From NCBI GenBank assembly GCA_910588615.1, contig CAJUOI010000004.1, positions 4,960-68,959 on the forward strand: a stretch of 64,000 nt of DNA, given 5' to 3'. This document shows, piece after piece, positions 8,018-15,606 of this stretch (position 1 is the first letter of the stretch; every line of letters starts with the position of its first letter). The notes beneath the pieces are model-generated. The model was not told the DNA's origin. It worked only from the letters and a program-made list of their open reading frames with translations, and did no database searches. A program made the translations under genes and the position numbers. Origin of the DNA: an uncultured Christensenellaceae bacterium (GTDB lineage Bacteria > Bacillota > Clostridia > Christensenellales > Borkfalkiaceae).

Positions 8018-9118
8018 TCATGGTTGCCCCCTATCGGACGGGTAACAATCGCAGATCCTACCGTTGGGCAGATACCCCGTATCGTTGCACTTCCGACAAC
8101 TATATTGCGGAGTCAACTGTTCGTCGCTAAGACCTATCTTTGACAAGAAAATAGAGCGTGTAACTTTCAAATTTAACTCTTTTTCTTCCAACTTTGCCTT
8201 TTCATCATCGCTCTTTTCCTTAGCAAGCTTAATCTGTAATTTACTTAATTCGGCTTCAATTTTTTTAAACTCTTCGTGCTGTCTGGCAACGCTTGTATAC
8301 CAATACGCAGTATCCTCAGCCTTTTGCCCTAATACGGAATAATAGTGCTCCCTGTCCGACCGATAATCAGCGTCTTGAATTGCCTTTTTCCGCTCCGCCT
8401 TTGCTCTGCGATCAGCTTCCGGAACGCCGCTCTTTTTCTCGATCGCTTCGTTTTTCGCAGCTTCCCGGTTCTGCAAAACTTCGATCCACGCTTTAATAAG
8501 CTTGCTGTTTAACGTATATTGATTCGGCAAACCCTTAGATTTTCCCGATTCTTTGAGAATAATAATTTTCAGATCGGCAAACTTTTTCATCATGCGTCTC
8601 GCAGTGCTTTGCGAAACGTTCATTTGCGTTTGAATTCCCGTATAGCCCGCCTTATATCTTCCAACTTTAAATTCACCGTTTTCTTCTTTCCTGATAATGA
8701 TACTTACGATATTGCAAAGCATTATTTCTTCGGTGGGCGTAAAATGTGGCTCACCGAAAATAGCGTCGATAACGCGTAAAAGTTCTTTATCGTACTTAAT
8801 GAACGACTTACGGCTTGCCTTCTCTTTCGCCGTATACTTTATGTAATCCTTTTTGCTCTTGTCGCGCTCGATCTTCCCGCGCGTTTCAAGCTCACCCGTC
8901 CATTTGGCAATCGTTTTAGACGATAAGCCGAAAGCGTCGTGAAAATCATCGTACGTTAAAAATGCGCCGCCGCTCTTAGCGGTGTACGCCGAAATCAGAC
9001 CGTGCATAAGCACAGCCTTTACAGACAGCTTTTCTCTGCCCTTGCCCGAGAATTCCTTTCCGAAATATCCGCGCGGCAAATCAACGTATTCGATTTTACT
9101 TCCTTCTGCTTCCGTCAT
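8018..9118 (-). CDS. Winged-helix protein with DnaI-like zinc knuckle, probable replication initiator
   Basis: This 366-residue protein has two DNA-binding-like segments: an N-terminal winged-helix region (about 30-95, with YDDFHDAFGLSSKTIAKWTG) and a second helix-turn-helix around 160-200 (TGIQTQMNVSQSTARRMMKK). A charged coiled coil follows (about 280-325), then a C-terminal knuckle C341xxC344NDTG...C356xC358, the pattern seen in DnaC/DnaI-type helicase loaders. The N-terminal arrangement recalls phage and plasmid replication initiators. It is the last gene of the minus-strand run and is followed by iteron-like repeats. The role as initiator is inference; a transcriptional regulator is the alternative. 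The start has AAAGGG upstream. Confidence 0.5.
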   Translation of the reverse strand: MTEAEGSKIEYVDLPRGYFGKEFSGKGREKLSVKAVLMHGLISAYTAKSGGAFLTYDDFHDAFGLSSKTIAKWTGELETRGKIERDKSKKDYIKYTAKEKASRKSFIKYDKELLRVIDAIFGEPHFTPTEEIMLCNIVSIIIRKEENGEFKVGRYKAGYTGIQTQMNVSQSTARRMMKKFADLKIIILKESGKSKGLPNQYTLNSKLIKAWIEVLQNREAAKNEAIEKKSGVPEADRRAKAERKKAIQDADYRSDREHYYSVLGQKAEDTAYWYTSVARQHEEFKKIEAELSKLQIKLAKEKSDDEKAKLEEKELNLKVTRSIFLSKIGLSDEQLTPQYSCRKCNDTGYLPNGRICDCYPSDRGQP

Positions 9119-9161
9119 CGTCTTTCCCTTTCTCTCTGATTAAATCCACTGTCTTTGCTGG

Positions 9162-9752
9162 TTATATCCAATGAATAATTGGATTACCTTTAAATCCTTT
9201 TTCCCAGACGAACCACGCATAGGATACGGCTGTGGAATTTCTGCTCTGTTGGAAATCTCCGTTCTTCGCACACCGAACTCTTTCCCGAAATACCCATATC
9301 CTTTTGGGCGGATACTTTTCAAATAAAGTCCTGCGAGATTTACTCTCTAAAAATGTCAATTTAAGAAACATTGCCACCTTATTTCCGTCATCAACAATAT
9401 CGAGTGCGTGCTCAACAAATTCTTTCGCATATTTGTAAGGTGGGTTCGTAATTATATCAATGCTCAAATGTTTAAATCTAAAAAAATCAGCAACAAGGTA
9501 CCCCCCCCCTACACGATCCACAATATCGCTTGCAAATACTTTGTAGCCATGCTCAATCAAGGCATTCACCATATGACCCGCACCGGCAGCAGGTTCAAGA
9601 ATTTCATTTGAAAAATTCTCCACCTCGCAAAGTTTATGAATAGCAATCGGATCCGTGGCATAAAAATCATCACTTTGTCTAATATCCCTCGAATGATTAC
9701 TTGCTCCATTGCAAACAAATAAACTTTTTGAATTCCCGCTCCAATCTTTCAT
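9162..9752 (-). CDS. Phage-type N6-adenine DNA methyltransferase-like protein
   Basis: This 196-residue SAM-dependent methyltransferase has motif I EILEPAAGAGHM (about 50-61) and the catalytic NPPY motif (about 103-106) used by amino-methylating enzymes. It lacks an evident target-recognition domain, so it resembles small phage adenine methyltransferases. These modify the element's own DNA and may protect it from host restriction. The start is ATG with AAAGGTGGGG upstream. It is one of three methyltransferases in the element. Confidence 0.7.
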   Translation of the reverse strand: MKDWSGNSKSLFVCNGASNHSRDIRQSDDFYATDPIAIHKLCEVENFSNEILEPAAGAGHMVNALIEHGYKVFASDIVDRVGGGYLVADFFRFKHLSIDIITNPPYKYAKEFVEHALDIVDDGNKVAMFLKLTFLESKSRRTLFEKYPPKRIWVFRERVRCAKNGDFQQSRNSTAVSYAWFVWEKGFKGNPIIHWI

Positions 9753-9769
9753 TGATTACCCCACCTTTA

Positions 9770-9976
9770 TTAAATCAAGTACAGCTTTCCGTTCTCAAAT
9801 CCGATAAACCTTGCCGACATGAGTTTTCCAACGTTATAGCGCACGGTGGAACGGGAACACCCAATTCGCCGCGCAATCTCTTCGTAAGATACCCGCTTCG
9901 CTCCTTCCGACAGTTCGTCCGCAAGTTCTTTGTAAATTTTCATTTCGTAATTTTCAAGCTGCTCGATATTTTCCAT
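9770..9976 (-). CDS. Small helix-turn-helix protein
   Basis: This 68-residue protein is mostly an HTH: VSYEEIARRIGCSRSTVRYNVGKLMSARFI reads as a winged-helix or sigma-70 region 4-like fold, with a short wing ending FENGKLYLI. The ATG at 9976 was chosen because AAAGGAGG lies 8 nt upstream; a longer frame reaching 10054 would place that ribosome site inside the gene. It probably regulates element genes or helps replication initiation; the target is unknown. Confidence 0.65.
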   Translation of the reverse strand: MENIEQLENYEMKIYKELADELSEGAKRVSYEEIARRIGCSRSTVRYNVGKLMSARFIGFENGKLYLI

Positions 9977-10072
9977 TCCCGATTCCTCCTTTGCGCCATG
10001 CGCCGATTTTACCCCAAAATTTCGCTCCTCCGCGCCTCCCGCGCCCATACCCAATAATTCGGCTTGGGGCGG

Positions 10073-10104
10073 CTCGAAAATCCGCCATTCGGCGGATTTT
10101 CGAG
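10073..10104. repeat. Perfect 14-bp hairpin in the gene-free gap
   Basis: Arms CTCGAAAATCCGCC (10073-10086) and its complement (10091-10104) with a 4-nt loop. No T tract follows on either strand, so it is not a plain terminator. It lies in the 487-bp gap (9977-10463) downstream of the ATPase gene. Confidence 0.75.
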
Positions 10105-10174
10105 AAATAAACGGATTACACGATTTCGCACGCGAAATCTATTCGCTCCCCGTTGTCCGCGTTCTTGACGAACA

Positions 10175-10240
10175 CGGGCGGGTTTTACCCTAAAAATTAA
10201 AAAGATTTTTTAAATTTTCTTTACGGGTAAAACCCGCCCG
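10175..10240. repeat. 16-bp inverted repeat around an AT-rich core
   Basis: CGGGCGGGTTTTACCC (10175-10190) and its exact complement (10225-10240) flank 34 nt that is nearly all A and T. This GC-armed, AT-cored structure in a gene-free gap resembles single-strand origins, packaging signals or transfer origins; the function is inference. The rest of 9977-10463 shows no gene. Confidence 0.7.
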
Positions 10241-10463
10241 ATTTTTCTTTCAATTAACGCGGATATATACGCCGCCGCGCGCCCGTGCAAGGCTGCCGTT
10301 GCCTCCCGTTCGTCCTATTCTTCCCCCGTTTCACACTGCGGTGTTCTACGGCTCCGCCTTTCATGCCGCTGTTCGGCGGCATATTGTTTAACGGTTTTAT
10401 GCTTTAATTGCACTCTTTTGACGAAAATTCCCCGTATTATGTGTGGCATAATACTCCGAAAAC

Positions 10464-11570
10464 TCACGAAACTATCTGTTCATCGAAGTCATGCGGATTA
10501 GAATCCACCAAAAGCGAGTGATAAATAGGCACGTTTAACAGCTTATCCTTGCTCTGATAAAGATTCCGAAAAGCCCTATCGTCGTACTCAGCCATGCCGC
10601 ACGCGGGGAAATAATAAATCCCGTTTTCCCCGTCCAAACCGCTCCCTTCGCTCTGCGTAACGTGATACGGAATCGCTCGAAATCCGATCGTCTTTAAATA
10701 CTTTTCGCGGTAATAATACTTTTCCGCAAGATACCGTTCCCGTTCGGGCGAATATTTTCCTTGCGCTTGCTTTTTAAAAAACTTTGCTTTCTGCTTTTCC
10801 AACTTCCAAAGTGCCGCCGTAGGCTTCATAATCCATTCTTGCCGCCTCAATCTGATATTGTGATCGGTAACGATTCGAATATACTTTGCGTTCTGGTCGT
10901 CGCCCTGCTCCGTATTCAACAACAAAAAGTCGCCGAAATGCCGATTGAATCGGTAAAAATCTTTTATGTCGCTGCTTGCGTTCCTTGAAGTCTTTGCCCC
11001 CTGTGTCAAACCGCTTTCGTCGTTGAAAATCACCGTGTATTCAGGCAATCTTACAAGCTGTAAAGGCACCTCGGGGGTCAATTGATAACTGAACCGTCCA
11101 CACCGATCCCTTAACGGAATCGAACTCACAAGGCACGGAATGCCGATAGCTTCGCGTTCCTTGTAGAAGAAATAACTTTCCTCTAACGATCGAAATGAAG
11201 TAATTTTTTCGACGTCCCCTTCCTCAATCCAACGGTTAATCATTGCCGATTGCAATAAATAATCCGATTTCAACGCTTCCCACCGCCGCCCTGCAATGGC
11301 AATTGCAATGCTTGTCGCCGAAAACGTCTTTCCGACGCCCGGCTCACCCGTCAAAGTTACCGCGCGGCTCTTTCCTATATAATCTTCCGATTGCTTTAAA
11401 CAGAGATTACGGTACCGAGCGTACTGCAACGCGGTTACTGTCGGAAAAATAAACATTCTCGTAAAGAACCGAAGAACATGACAGTAATATTTTCTTGTAT
11501 TCTTGAACGGCTCGTTGTTTAATAATCGCTCTTGCTTTGCAAACCACCGTTCCGTATGCACTTTTGCCAT
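10464..11570 (-). CDS. Zot/pI-like P-loop ATPase
   Basis: This 368-residue ATPase has Walker A GEPGVGKT (about 75-82), Walker B TVIFNDES (about 178-185), then FYRFNRHFGDFLLLNTEQ (about 205-222) and YIRIVTDHNIRL. The order (P-loop, acidic Walker B with DE, RH-rich segment, TxQ, then a strand reading R-x-x-x-D) matches the Zot/pI morphogenesis ATPases that drive extrusion of filamentous phage through the membrane. A hydrophobic segment at about 31-48 might contact the membrane. The C-terminal third is basic and coiled. I chose the ATG at 11570, one base past the upstream stop (coupled re-initiation); a TTG frame reaching 11612 is the alternative. A different ASCE ATPase cannot be excluded without profile search. 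Confidence 0.5.
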   Translation of the reverse strand: MAKVHTERWFAKQERLLNNEPFKNTRKYYCHVLRFFTRMFIFPTVTALQYARYRNLCLKQSEDYIGKSRAVTLTGEPGVGKTFSATSIAIAIAGRRWEALKSDYLLQSAMINRWIEEGDVEKITSFRSLEESYFFYKEREAIGIPCLVSSIPLRDRCGRFSYQLTPEVPLQLVRLPEYTVIFNDESGLTQGAKTSRNASSDIKDFYRFNRHFGDFLLLNTEQGDDQNAKYIRIVTDHNIRLRRQEWIMKPTAALWKLEKQKAKFFKKQAQGKYSPERERYLAEKYYYREKYLKTIGFRAIPYHVTQSEGSGLDGENGIYYFPACGMAEYDDRAFRNLYQSKDKLLNVPIYHSLLVDSNPHDFDEQIVS

Positions 11571-11571
11571 A

Positions 11572-12738
11572 TCACAAATATTTTTTGTAGCGTTCGTCAA
11601 TTCCCTTGACAAACTCTTCGTCGTACTTACTCACGGGAACGCTCCACGCCTGCTCGTTCGAGTTCCAATGCCAACCGCGTTTTTTCAGCGCGTACACAAG
11701 CTGCTGTTTGGGACGCGTGGTAAACTTCATGAAAACCCGCTCCCCGGCGTCTATTTTTTTACGGTAAGCATTTAGATTCTCCGTTTCGTGCAATTTCTCG
11801 GCAGTTTTCTTTCCTCCGTTAAAATTCCCCGCTTTGATTTCTTCATAAATCTTAGCCGCGCTCGTGTTCTTTCTGAAATGATACTTTTTGTCGTACTCTT
11901 CGTAAAGTTCCGTATAACGCTTTGCATCGTGTACCGCTACGCCCTCCAATGCCCGCGCTACCATTGTCGATGTGGGATTTCGGAAAATATAGCCCGATTC
12001 GAACCGTTTGAAATATTCCTCTGCCCGCTTTGCTTCCGACGCCGAATTATCCTCATACTGCCGTTTGCTGTTTCGGACGCTCTTTTCCACGCGATCGAAC
12101 CAATCCGAAATTTCCGCCCCCGTCTGCATTACTTTATCGCCCTTATCAAGCCGTTTGGAATTATACCGAGCGGGACCCGCTACCGTCCAAGGGACCCACT
12201 GCGCCTGATAAGACAGCATTTTACTCCAACGCTTATGTAATTCGTCTAATAGCTGTTGCTTTTTTCCGTCCGAAATATCCATAGCCATAATTCTGGCGGC
12301 GTACGAATTATATTCCCGCTCCGAACCCGTACCTCGATCGAAATGACTGTTTGCGTTCGCCTGTTGGATCTGGCTTTTATTTAATTCAGGTATTTTAACA
12401 CCGTCCGAACGAATCGGCGATACCGTCGGCGCGGGAAGTGCCGCAACCGTCTTTTGCGGCAATGCTTTTTGAGGTGCAACAGACGAAATGACATTTCCCC
12501 TGCGAAGCGTCTTTTCTTTTCCGCGTTTTCCCTTCTCTTTCTTCTGCCGTTCCCGTTCCGCCTTTCTGTACTCGTTCCATTCGCTCCACGCCTCTCTCGG
12601 CGACAAGCCTCTTGTCGAAAGTCCCGCTCCCTCCAAAAGTCCGTACGGACGTTTCCGAAGGTCGCTTTTTATATCAATTTTCACGCGGATAGGCTGTAAT
12701 TCTGCCTGTTCCGCCTCGATAGTCTGCTTTCTTTTCAT
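11572..12738 (-). CDS. Mobile-element protein with LPD-like and SAP-like C-terminal segments
   Basis: This 388-residue protein has a basic N-terminal half (RKAERERQKKEKGKRGKEK) and a conserved-looking centre with HKRWSKML, then VPWTVAGPARYNSKR, a pattern I associate with large polyvalent proteins of phages and plasmids. The end, KQQLVYALKKRGWHWNSNEQ followed by AWSVPV, matches the short 'altered residues ... W..W' module found at the ends of phage and plasmid methyltransferase-like proteins. No catalytic motif is clear. The ATG at 12738 has GGGAGGAAA upstream. It is transcribed immediately ahead of the Zot-like ATPase gene. Function unknown. Confidence 0.55.
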   Translation of the reverse strand: MKRKQTIEAEQAELQPIRVKIDIKSDLRKRPYGLLEGAGLSTRGLSPREAWSEWNEYRKAERERQKKEKGKRGKEKTLRRGNVISSVAPQKALPQKTVAALPAPTVSPIRSDGVKIPELNKSQIQQANANSHFDRGTGSEREYNSYAARIMAMDISDGKKQQLLDELHKRWSKMLSYQAQWVPWTVAGPARYNSKRLDKGDKVMQTGAEISDWFDRVEKSVRNSKRQYEDNSASEAKRAEEYFKRFESGYIFRNPTSTMVARALEGVAVHDAKRYTELYEEYDKKYHFRKNTSAAKIYEEIKAGNFNGGKKTAEKLHETENLNAYRKKIDAGERVFMKFTTRPKQQLVYALKKRGWHWNSNEQAWSVPVSKYDEEFVKGIDERYKKYL

Positions 12739-12775
12739 GATTTCCTCCCTTTTTCGGTATTTCTTCGAAAAGCTA

Positions 12776-12804
12776 TTGACTTTTTCTTTCGAATAACGTA
12801 TAAT
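12776..12804 (+). promoter_or_regulatory. Promoter of the element small RNA
   Basis: TTGACT (12776-12781), 17 bp, TATAAT (12799-12804) on the plus strand, in a region where all genes run on the minus strand. No plus-strand ORF follows. Confidence 0.8.
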
Positions 12805-12810
12805 AATAGT

Positions 12811-12886
12811 ACAGAAAAGCACTTGTGGCTTTTACCTCTCGGTGATTCTTTGGTGGCATTCGCCATAGCGCCGGGAGATTTTTTTA
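12811..12886 (+). ncRNA. Candidate small structured RNA
   Basis: From the predicted start near 12811 the plus strand folds as a short stem (AAAAGC/GCTTTT, 7-nt loop), then a terminator hairpin: CTCTCGGTG pairs over 9 bp with CGCCGGGAG and encloses a small GTGGC/GCCAT stem, followed at once by seven T. The RNA is about 76 nt, carries its own promoter and ends 2 bp past the stop of the opposing gene. It is antisense to the leader of the 388-residue protein gene and could control it; the RNA is predicted only. Confidence 0.65.
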
Positions 12887-13234
12887 TCTTCTTTTTTTAT
12901 TCGCAAATACAATAATTCTTTGCGCTGTTTTTCTCGGAATCGTTCCTATCGTCTTATAAATTTTTGACTTGTAGGGCAATTTATCCCCTAAAATATCGGT
13001 CGTATAATAACTGTTGTTAATTCCGCTGGGCAAGTATAAATCTTTGAACTTTGCTTCCATAAGGAATTTTTTCTTTTTTTTGATTCTTTTTTCCGACGGA
13101 ATCTCGTAGAGGTGCGTCATCTCTATCAATCTTGTTTCTTTTGTTTTTCGGTCGTAATATTTCAAATAGTAATGCTCTCTTTCCCCTTTTTTGGATTCAA
13201 ACATATACTTATTTTTTATCTTAACGATTTGCAT
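12884..13234 (-). CDS. Small basic hypothetical protein
   Basis: This 116-residue, strongly basic protein has KSKIYKTIGTIPRKTAQRIIVFANKKRR at its end and the aromatic-rich core HYYLKYYDRKTKETRLIEMTH, which suggests nucleic-acid binding. No family is recognised. The ATG at 13234 has AAAGGGG 5 nt upstream; the longer frame to 13267 lacks a ribosome site. Its 3' end abuts the terminator of the plus-strand small RNA. Confidence 0.5.
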   Translation of the reverse strand: MQIVKIKNKYMFESKKGEREHYYLKYYDRKTKETRLIEMTHLYEIPSEKRIKKKKKFLMEAKFKDLYLPSGINNSYYTTDILGDKLPYKSKIYKTIGTIPRKTAQRIIVFANKKRR

Positions 13235-13255
13235 ATCAACCCCTTTCGGCTTATC

Positions 13256-13279
13256 CCGCCCGCGCACCAGCGCGGGCGG
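13256..13279. repeat. 10-bp GC-rich hairpin between two element genes
   Basis: CCGCCCGCGC (13256-13265) and GCGCGGGCGG (13270-13279) with loop ACCA. No T tract follows, so it more likely stabilises or processes the mRNA than stops it. Confidence 0.6.
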
Positions 13280-13294
13280 TTCGCTGCCGTTCTC

Positions 13295-13645
13295 TTACTT
13301 GAACTCGACGATCATCTTTTTTTGACCCGTGTTGTTCATTTTGCGGGATAACTCCGCCAGATTTTGCGCCGTTTTTTTGTGGTAGATCTTTTTTTCGCGT
13401 TTGATAAAGCAACCGTTTACGGTTTTCGCCTCTTTTTCCGTTACGATAATGGAATTTTTCGTAATGGAAATCTGACTTGCATTTGCGAAAATATCCTTCT
13501 TGGGCTTGTTCACCTCTCCTTTTTTGACGGGCGCAAGGCTCGTTCCCCCACCTTTCTTTTCTGTCGTCTCTGCGCCCGTTTTAGAGGCGTTTTTCGCCGT
13601 TTTGCTTCTGCAATTCGACTTTCCGTTTCCTTTCTTCGTTGCCAT
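13295..13645 (-). CDS. Lysine-rich hypothetical protein
   Basis: This 116-residue protein has a low-complexity, lysine/threonine-rich N-terminal half (KKGNGKSNCRSKTAKNA) and a more ordered end with ITKNSIIVTEKEAKTVNG and IYHKKTAQNLAELSRKMNNT. It has no membrane segment. The basic tail suggests DNA binding; no family is recognised. The start has AAAAGGAGG upstream. The gene lies between the membrane-protein genes and the ATPase genes of the element. Confidence 0.5.
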   Translation of the reverse strand: MATKKGNGKSNCRSKTAKNASKTGAETTEKKGGGTSLAPVKKGEVNKPKKDIFANASQISITKNSIIVTEKEAKTVNGCFIKREKKIYHKKTAQNLAELSRKMNNTGQKKMIVEFK

Positions 13646-13659
13646 TTTCTGTCCTCCTT

Positions 13660-14910
13660 TTAAAATGTGATATTATTCGACCCGTCCGAATTCGATACAC
13701 TTACCGTGATCGAATCGTCCGTGTAGCCGTTCATTTTGAACGTCGTTTTAAATTTGAACTCTCGCCGTGCCGATTTCAGAATTACCGTTAAATCAAAGAG
13801 ATTCAACCCGGAGCACGTGTGCTCTTCAAATATACCGTGCGTATTTCTTCCTTCCGCGACGCAAAGGTATCTGTCGGCAATTTCATTCTTCTGTTCCATA
13901 GCAGAACGGTATTGTGCCGCACCCGCTAAATACGTTAGATAACTGAAACTCAGATTGTCGCAGAAATACTTTAACCCGAAATATAACCCTTTCGTTTTTA
14001 CGTCATAAATTTCGGTAGTCCCCGTAGATAAAATCGCCCTCGAATCGGTATCGTTATTGCTTCCTCTAAAAGCAAAATCGTCATGCGTCATTCCTTGAAT
14101 TCCCATAAAGGTTTGCATTAGAACGTTATAGTTATCTTCCAGCAAATATGAAACCTCATATTCATCTTCTACGGTATATTCGCTGCCGTATGTAACGTTT
14201 AAGTTCGTCGCGCCGCCGCTCGGCTGCACCGTATCGCTTAACTCGATTGCCACTCCCGTTTCGCCGCCGAAATTGCATTCGATTTCACCGAATTTTAAAT
14301 CGATCGCCGTCGGCGCCTTTAAATAGTCCACGGCACAAGTTCCGCTTTTCGTAGGATCCTGTACGCTCGTTGCCCGCACGAGAATTTGCGCGCCAAACGG
14401 TTCCAGACAGCGAACCGTTGCCTCACGACTATTCTCTTCGTTTACCGTAACCGTTACGAAGTCGGTAGCTTCTTTGCCTTGCGCCCATGTTAAAGTAGGA
14501 TCGGCAAACTTCACACTCCACGTCAGCGATTTGTTCATCGCCGTATCAGGTTTTACCGTTGCCGTTACCGTTACACCCTCGCTCGCCGTTTGGCTTTCCG
14601 CAGTTCTTGCCGAAAACAACATTCTCTGCGGAATCTCATAAGCCGTTCCGCTTGCAAGCGCGTTACCGTTTTCGTCCGTAACATCGGGTTGAAGCTCGTC
14701 CTCTTCGGGCGGATTTTCCTGCTTGTCGCCCCCTTCGTCGTCTTTCGGTTGTTCCGTGCCCGTTCCACCCGTGATGAATTTGCTCCAATCCCGATACCAA
14801 TTCGATTCGTAGCCGATCCAGACCCCCGCCGCAATCACTCCCGCAAGGAAGATAATCGCAAAAAAAAGCGCAATCCCACTTAACGTTTTATGCCCGCTGT
14901 TGTTTGCCAT
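13660..14910 (-). CDS. Membrane-anchored Ig-like (Big2-type) protein, paralogue of 21971-23101
   Basis: This 416-residue protein has one N-terminal membrane span (about 10-32, IALFFAIIFLAGVIAAGVWIG) followed by an acidic linker (PKDDEGGDKQENPPEEDE), so the bulk faces outside. An Ig-like region at about 95-205 has the pattern TWSVKFADPTLTW ... SREATVRCLEP ... TSVQDPTKSGTCAVDYL. The same layout occurs in the 376-residue protein at 21971-23101 (EWSVTCTD ... ATVACLKD ... SLDNPSATASCTLDY), so the two are duplicated paralogues. Ig-like domains often bind surfaces in phage particles or adhesins; the role here is unknown. Confidence 0.65.
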   Translation of the reverse strand: MANNSGHKTLSGIALFFAIIFLAGVIAAGVWIGYESNWYRDWSKFITGGTGTEQPKDDEGGDKQENPPEEDELQPDVTDENGNALASGTAYEIPQRMLFSARTAESQTASEGVTVTATVKPDTAMNKSLTWSVKFADPTLTWAQGKEATDFVTVTVNEENSREATVRCLEPFGAQILVRATSVQDPTKSGTCAVDYLKAPTAIDLKFGEIECNFGGETGVAIELSDTVQPSGGATNLNVTYGSEYTVEDEYEVSYLLEDNYNVLMQTFMGIQGMTHDDFAFRGSNNDTDSRAILSTGTTEIYDVKTKGLYFGLKYFCDNLSFSYLTYLAGAAQYRSAMEQKNEIADRYLCVAEGRNTHGIFEEHTCSGLNLFDLTVILKSARREFKFKTTFKMNGYTDDSITVSVSNSDGSNNITF

Positions 14911-14913
14911 AAT

Positions 14914-15585
14914 TTACCTCCTGTTTGTTGTTTTTTTAATTCCTGTCGGAAACCCTATATTCGGAGGATTGATTTCTACCCCCGAAACGGGTACCCCGAC
15001 GCCGAACCCAAGCCGTACTTCCCGCTTCCCGCAAACGATTATCAGAACGAAATATTCGCCCGAAAGGTCCGTACCTTCTGGAACTTTCACGTCGTTGCTT
15101 CCGTAAATCGTCCGAAGAATCCCTTCCATTTGTTCATATCCGACCGTGAACCCGGAATCTGTCGGCGTGATTTTAAACGCTTTCGTAACGTCCTTTAATC
15201 TCTCGTTCGTTGCAATATGCACCCAGCGATAGTTTTTATCACCCGCAACCTCAAACGAAAAATCCGCTTTGTCGCTTGCCTCGATCGTTACTGTGTAACC
15301 TTTTCCCGTCAGCGATTGAACCTTCATTTCTTCATTGGGATAAATTCGCAATCCCTCGCCTGATTCCGTATAGATTTCGTTATTAAACCCTACGATAAGC
15401 GTGTCTATCCTTCCGCCGAATCCGTCCGTTACAATAAAAGCAATCCCGAGCCCAGCAAGGGCTAAAATCGAAATAAGCAGTAAAACGCAAATAGTAATTG
15501 CAATCCGTTTAAACACTTTTTTCGTTTTTTCCCTTTTGGCTTTCTCTTCGCCTTTTGATACGGACTTTCTCTGTCCTTGACCCAA
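14914..15585 (-). CDS. Membrane-anchored hypothetical protein
   Basis: This 223-residue protein has a basic N-terminal tail of about 28 residues, one membrane span (about 29-52, ITICVLLLISILALAGLGIAF) and an external beta-rich domain. It ends with a segment (VPVSGVEINPPNIGF) whose position resembles the strand before the Ig-like fold of its neighbours. The start codon is TTG with AGGAGGT 6 nt upstream. Its stop is 4 bp before the 14910 start of the Ig-like gene, so the two are co-transcribed. No family recognised. Confidence 0.55.
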   Translation of the reverse strand: MGQGQRKSVSKGEEKAKREKTKKVFKRIAITICVLLLISILALAGLGIAFIVTDGFGGRIDTLIVGFNNEIYTESGEGLRIYPNEEMKVQSLTGKGYTVTIEASDKADFSFEVAGDKNYRWVHIATNERLKDVTKAFKITPTDSGFTVGYEQMEGILRTIYGSNDVKVPEGTDLSGEYFVLIIVCGKREVRLGFGVGVPVSGVEINPPNIGFPTGIKKTTNRR

Positions 15586-15606
15586 AATGCACCTCCTTTA
15601 ACGCCG

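Noticed and set aside
14571..14834. An 87-residue frame inside the Ig-like gene
   Set aside because: It lies in another frame of a well-supported gene and has no ribosome site.
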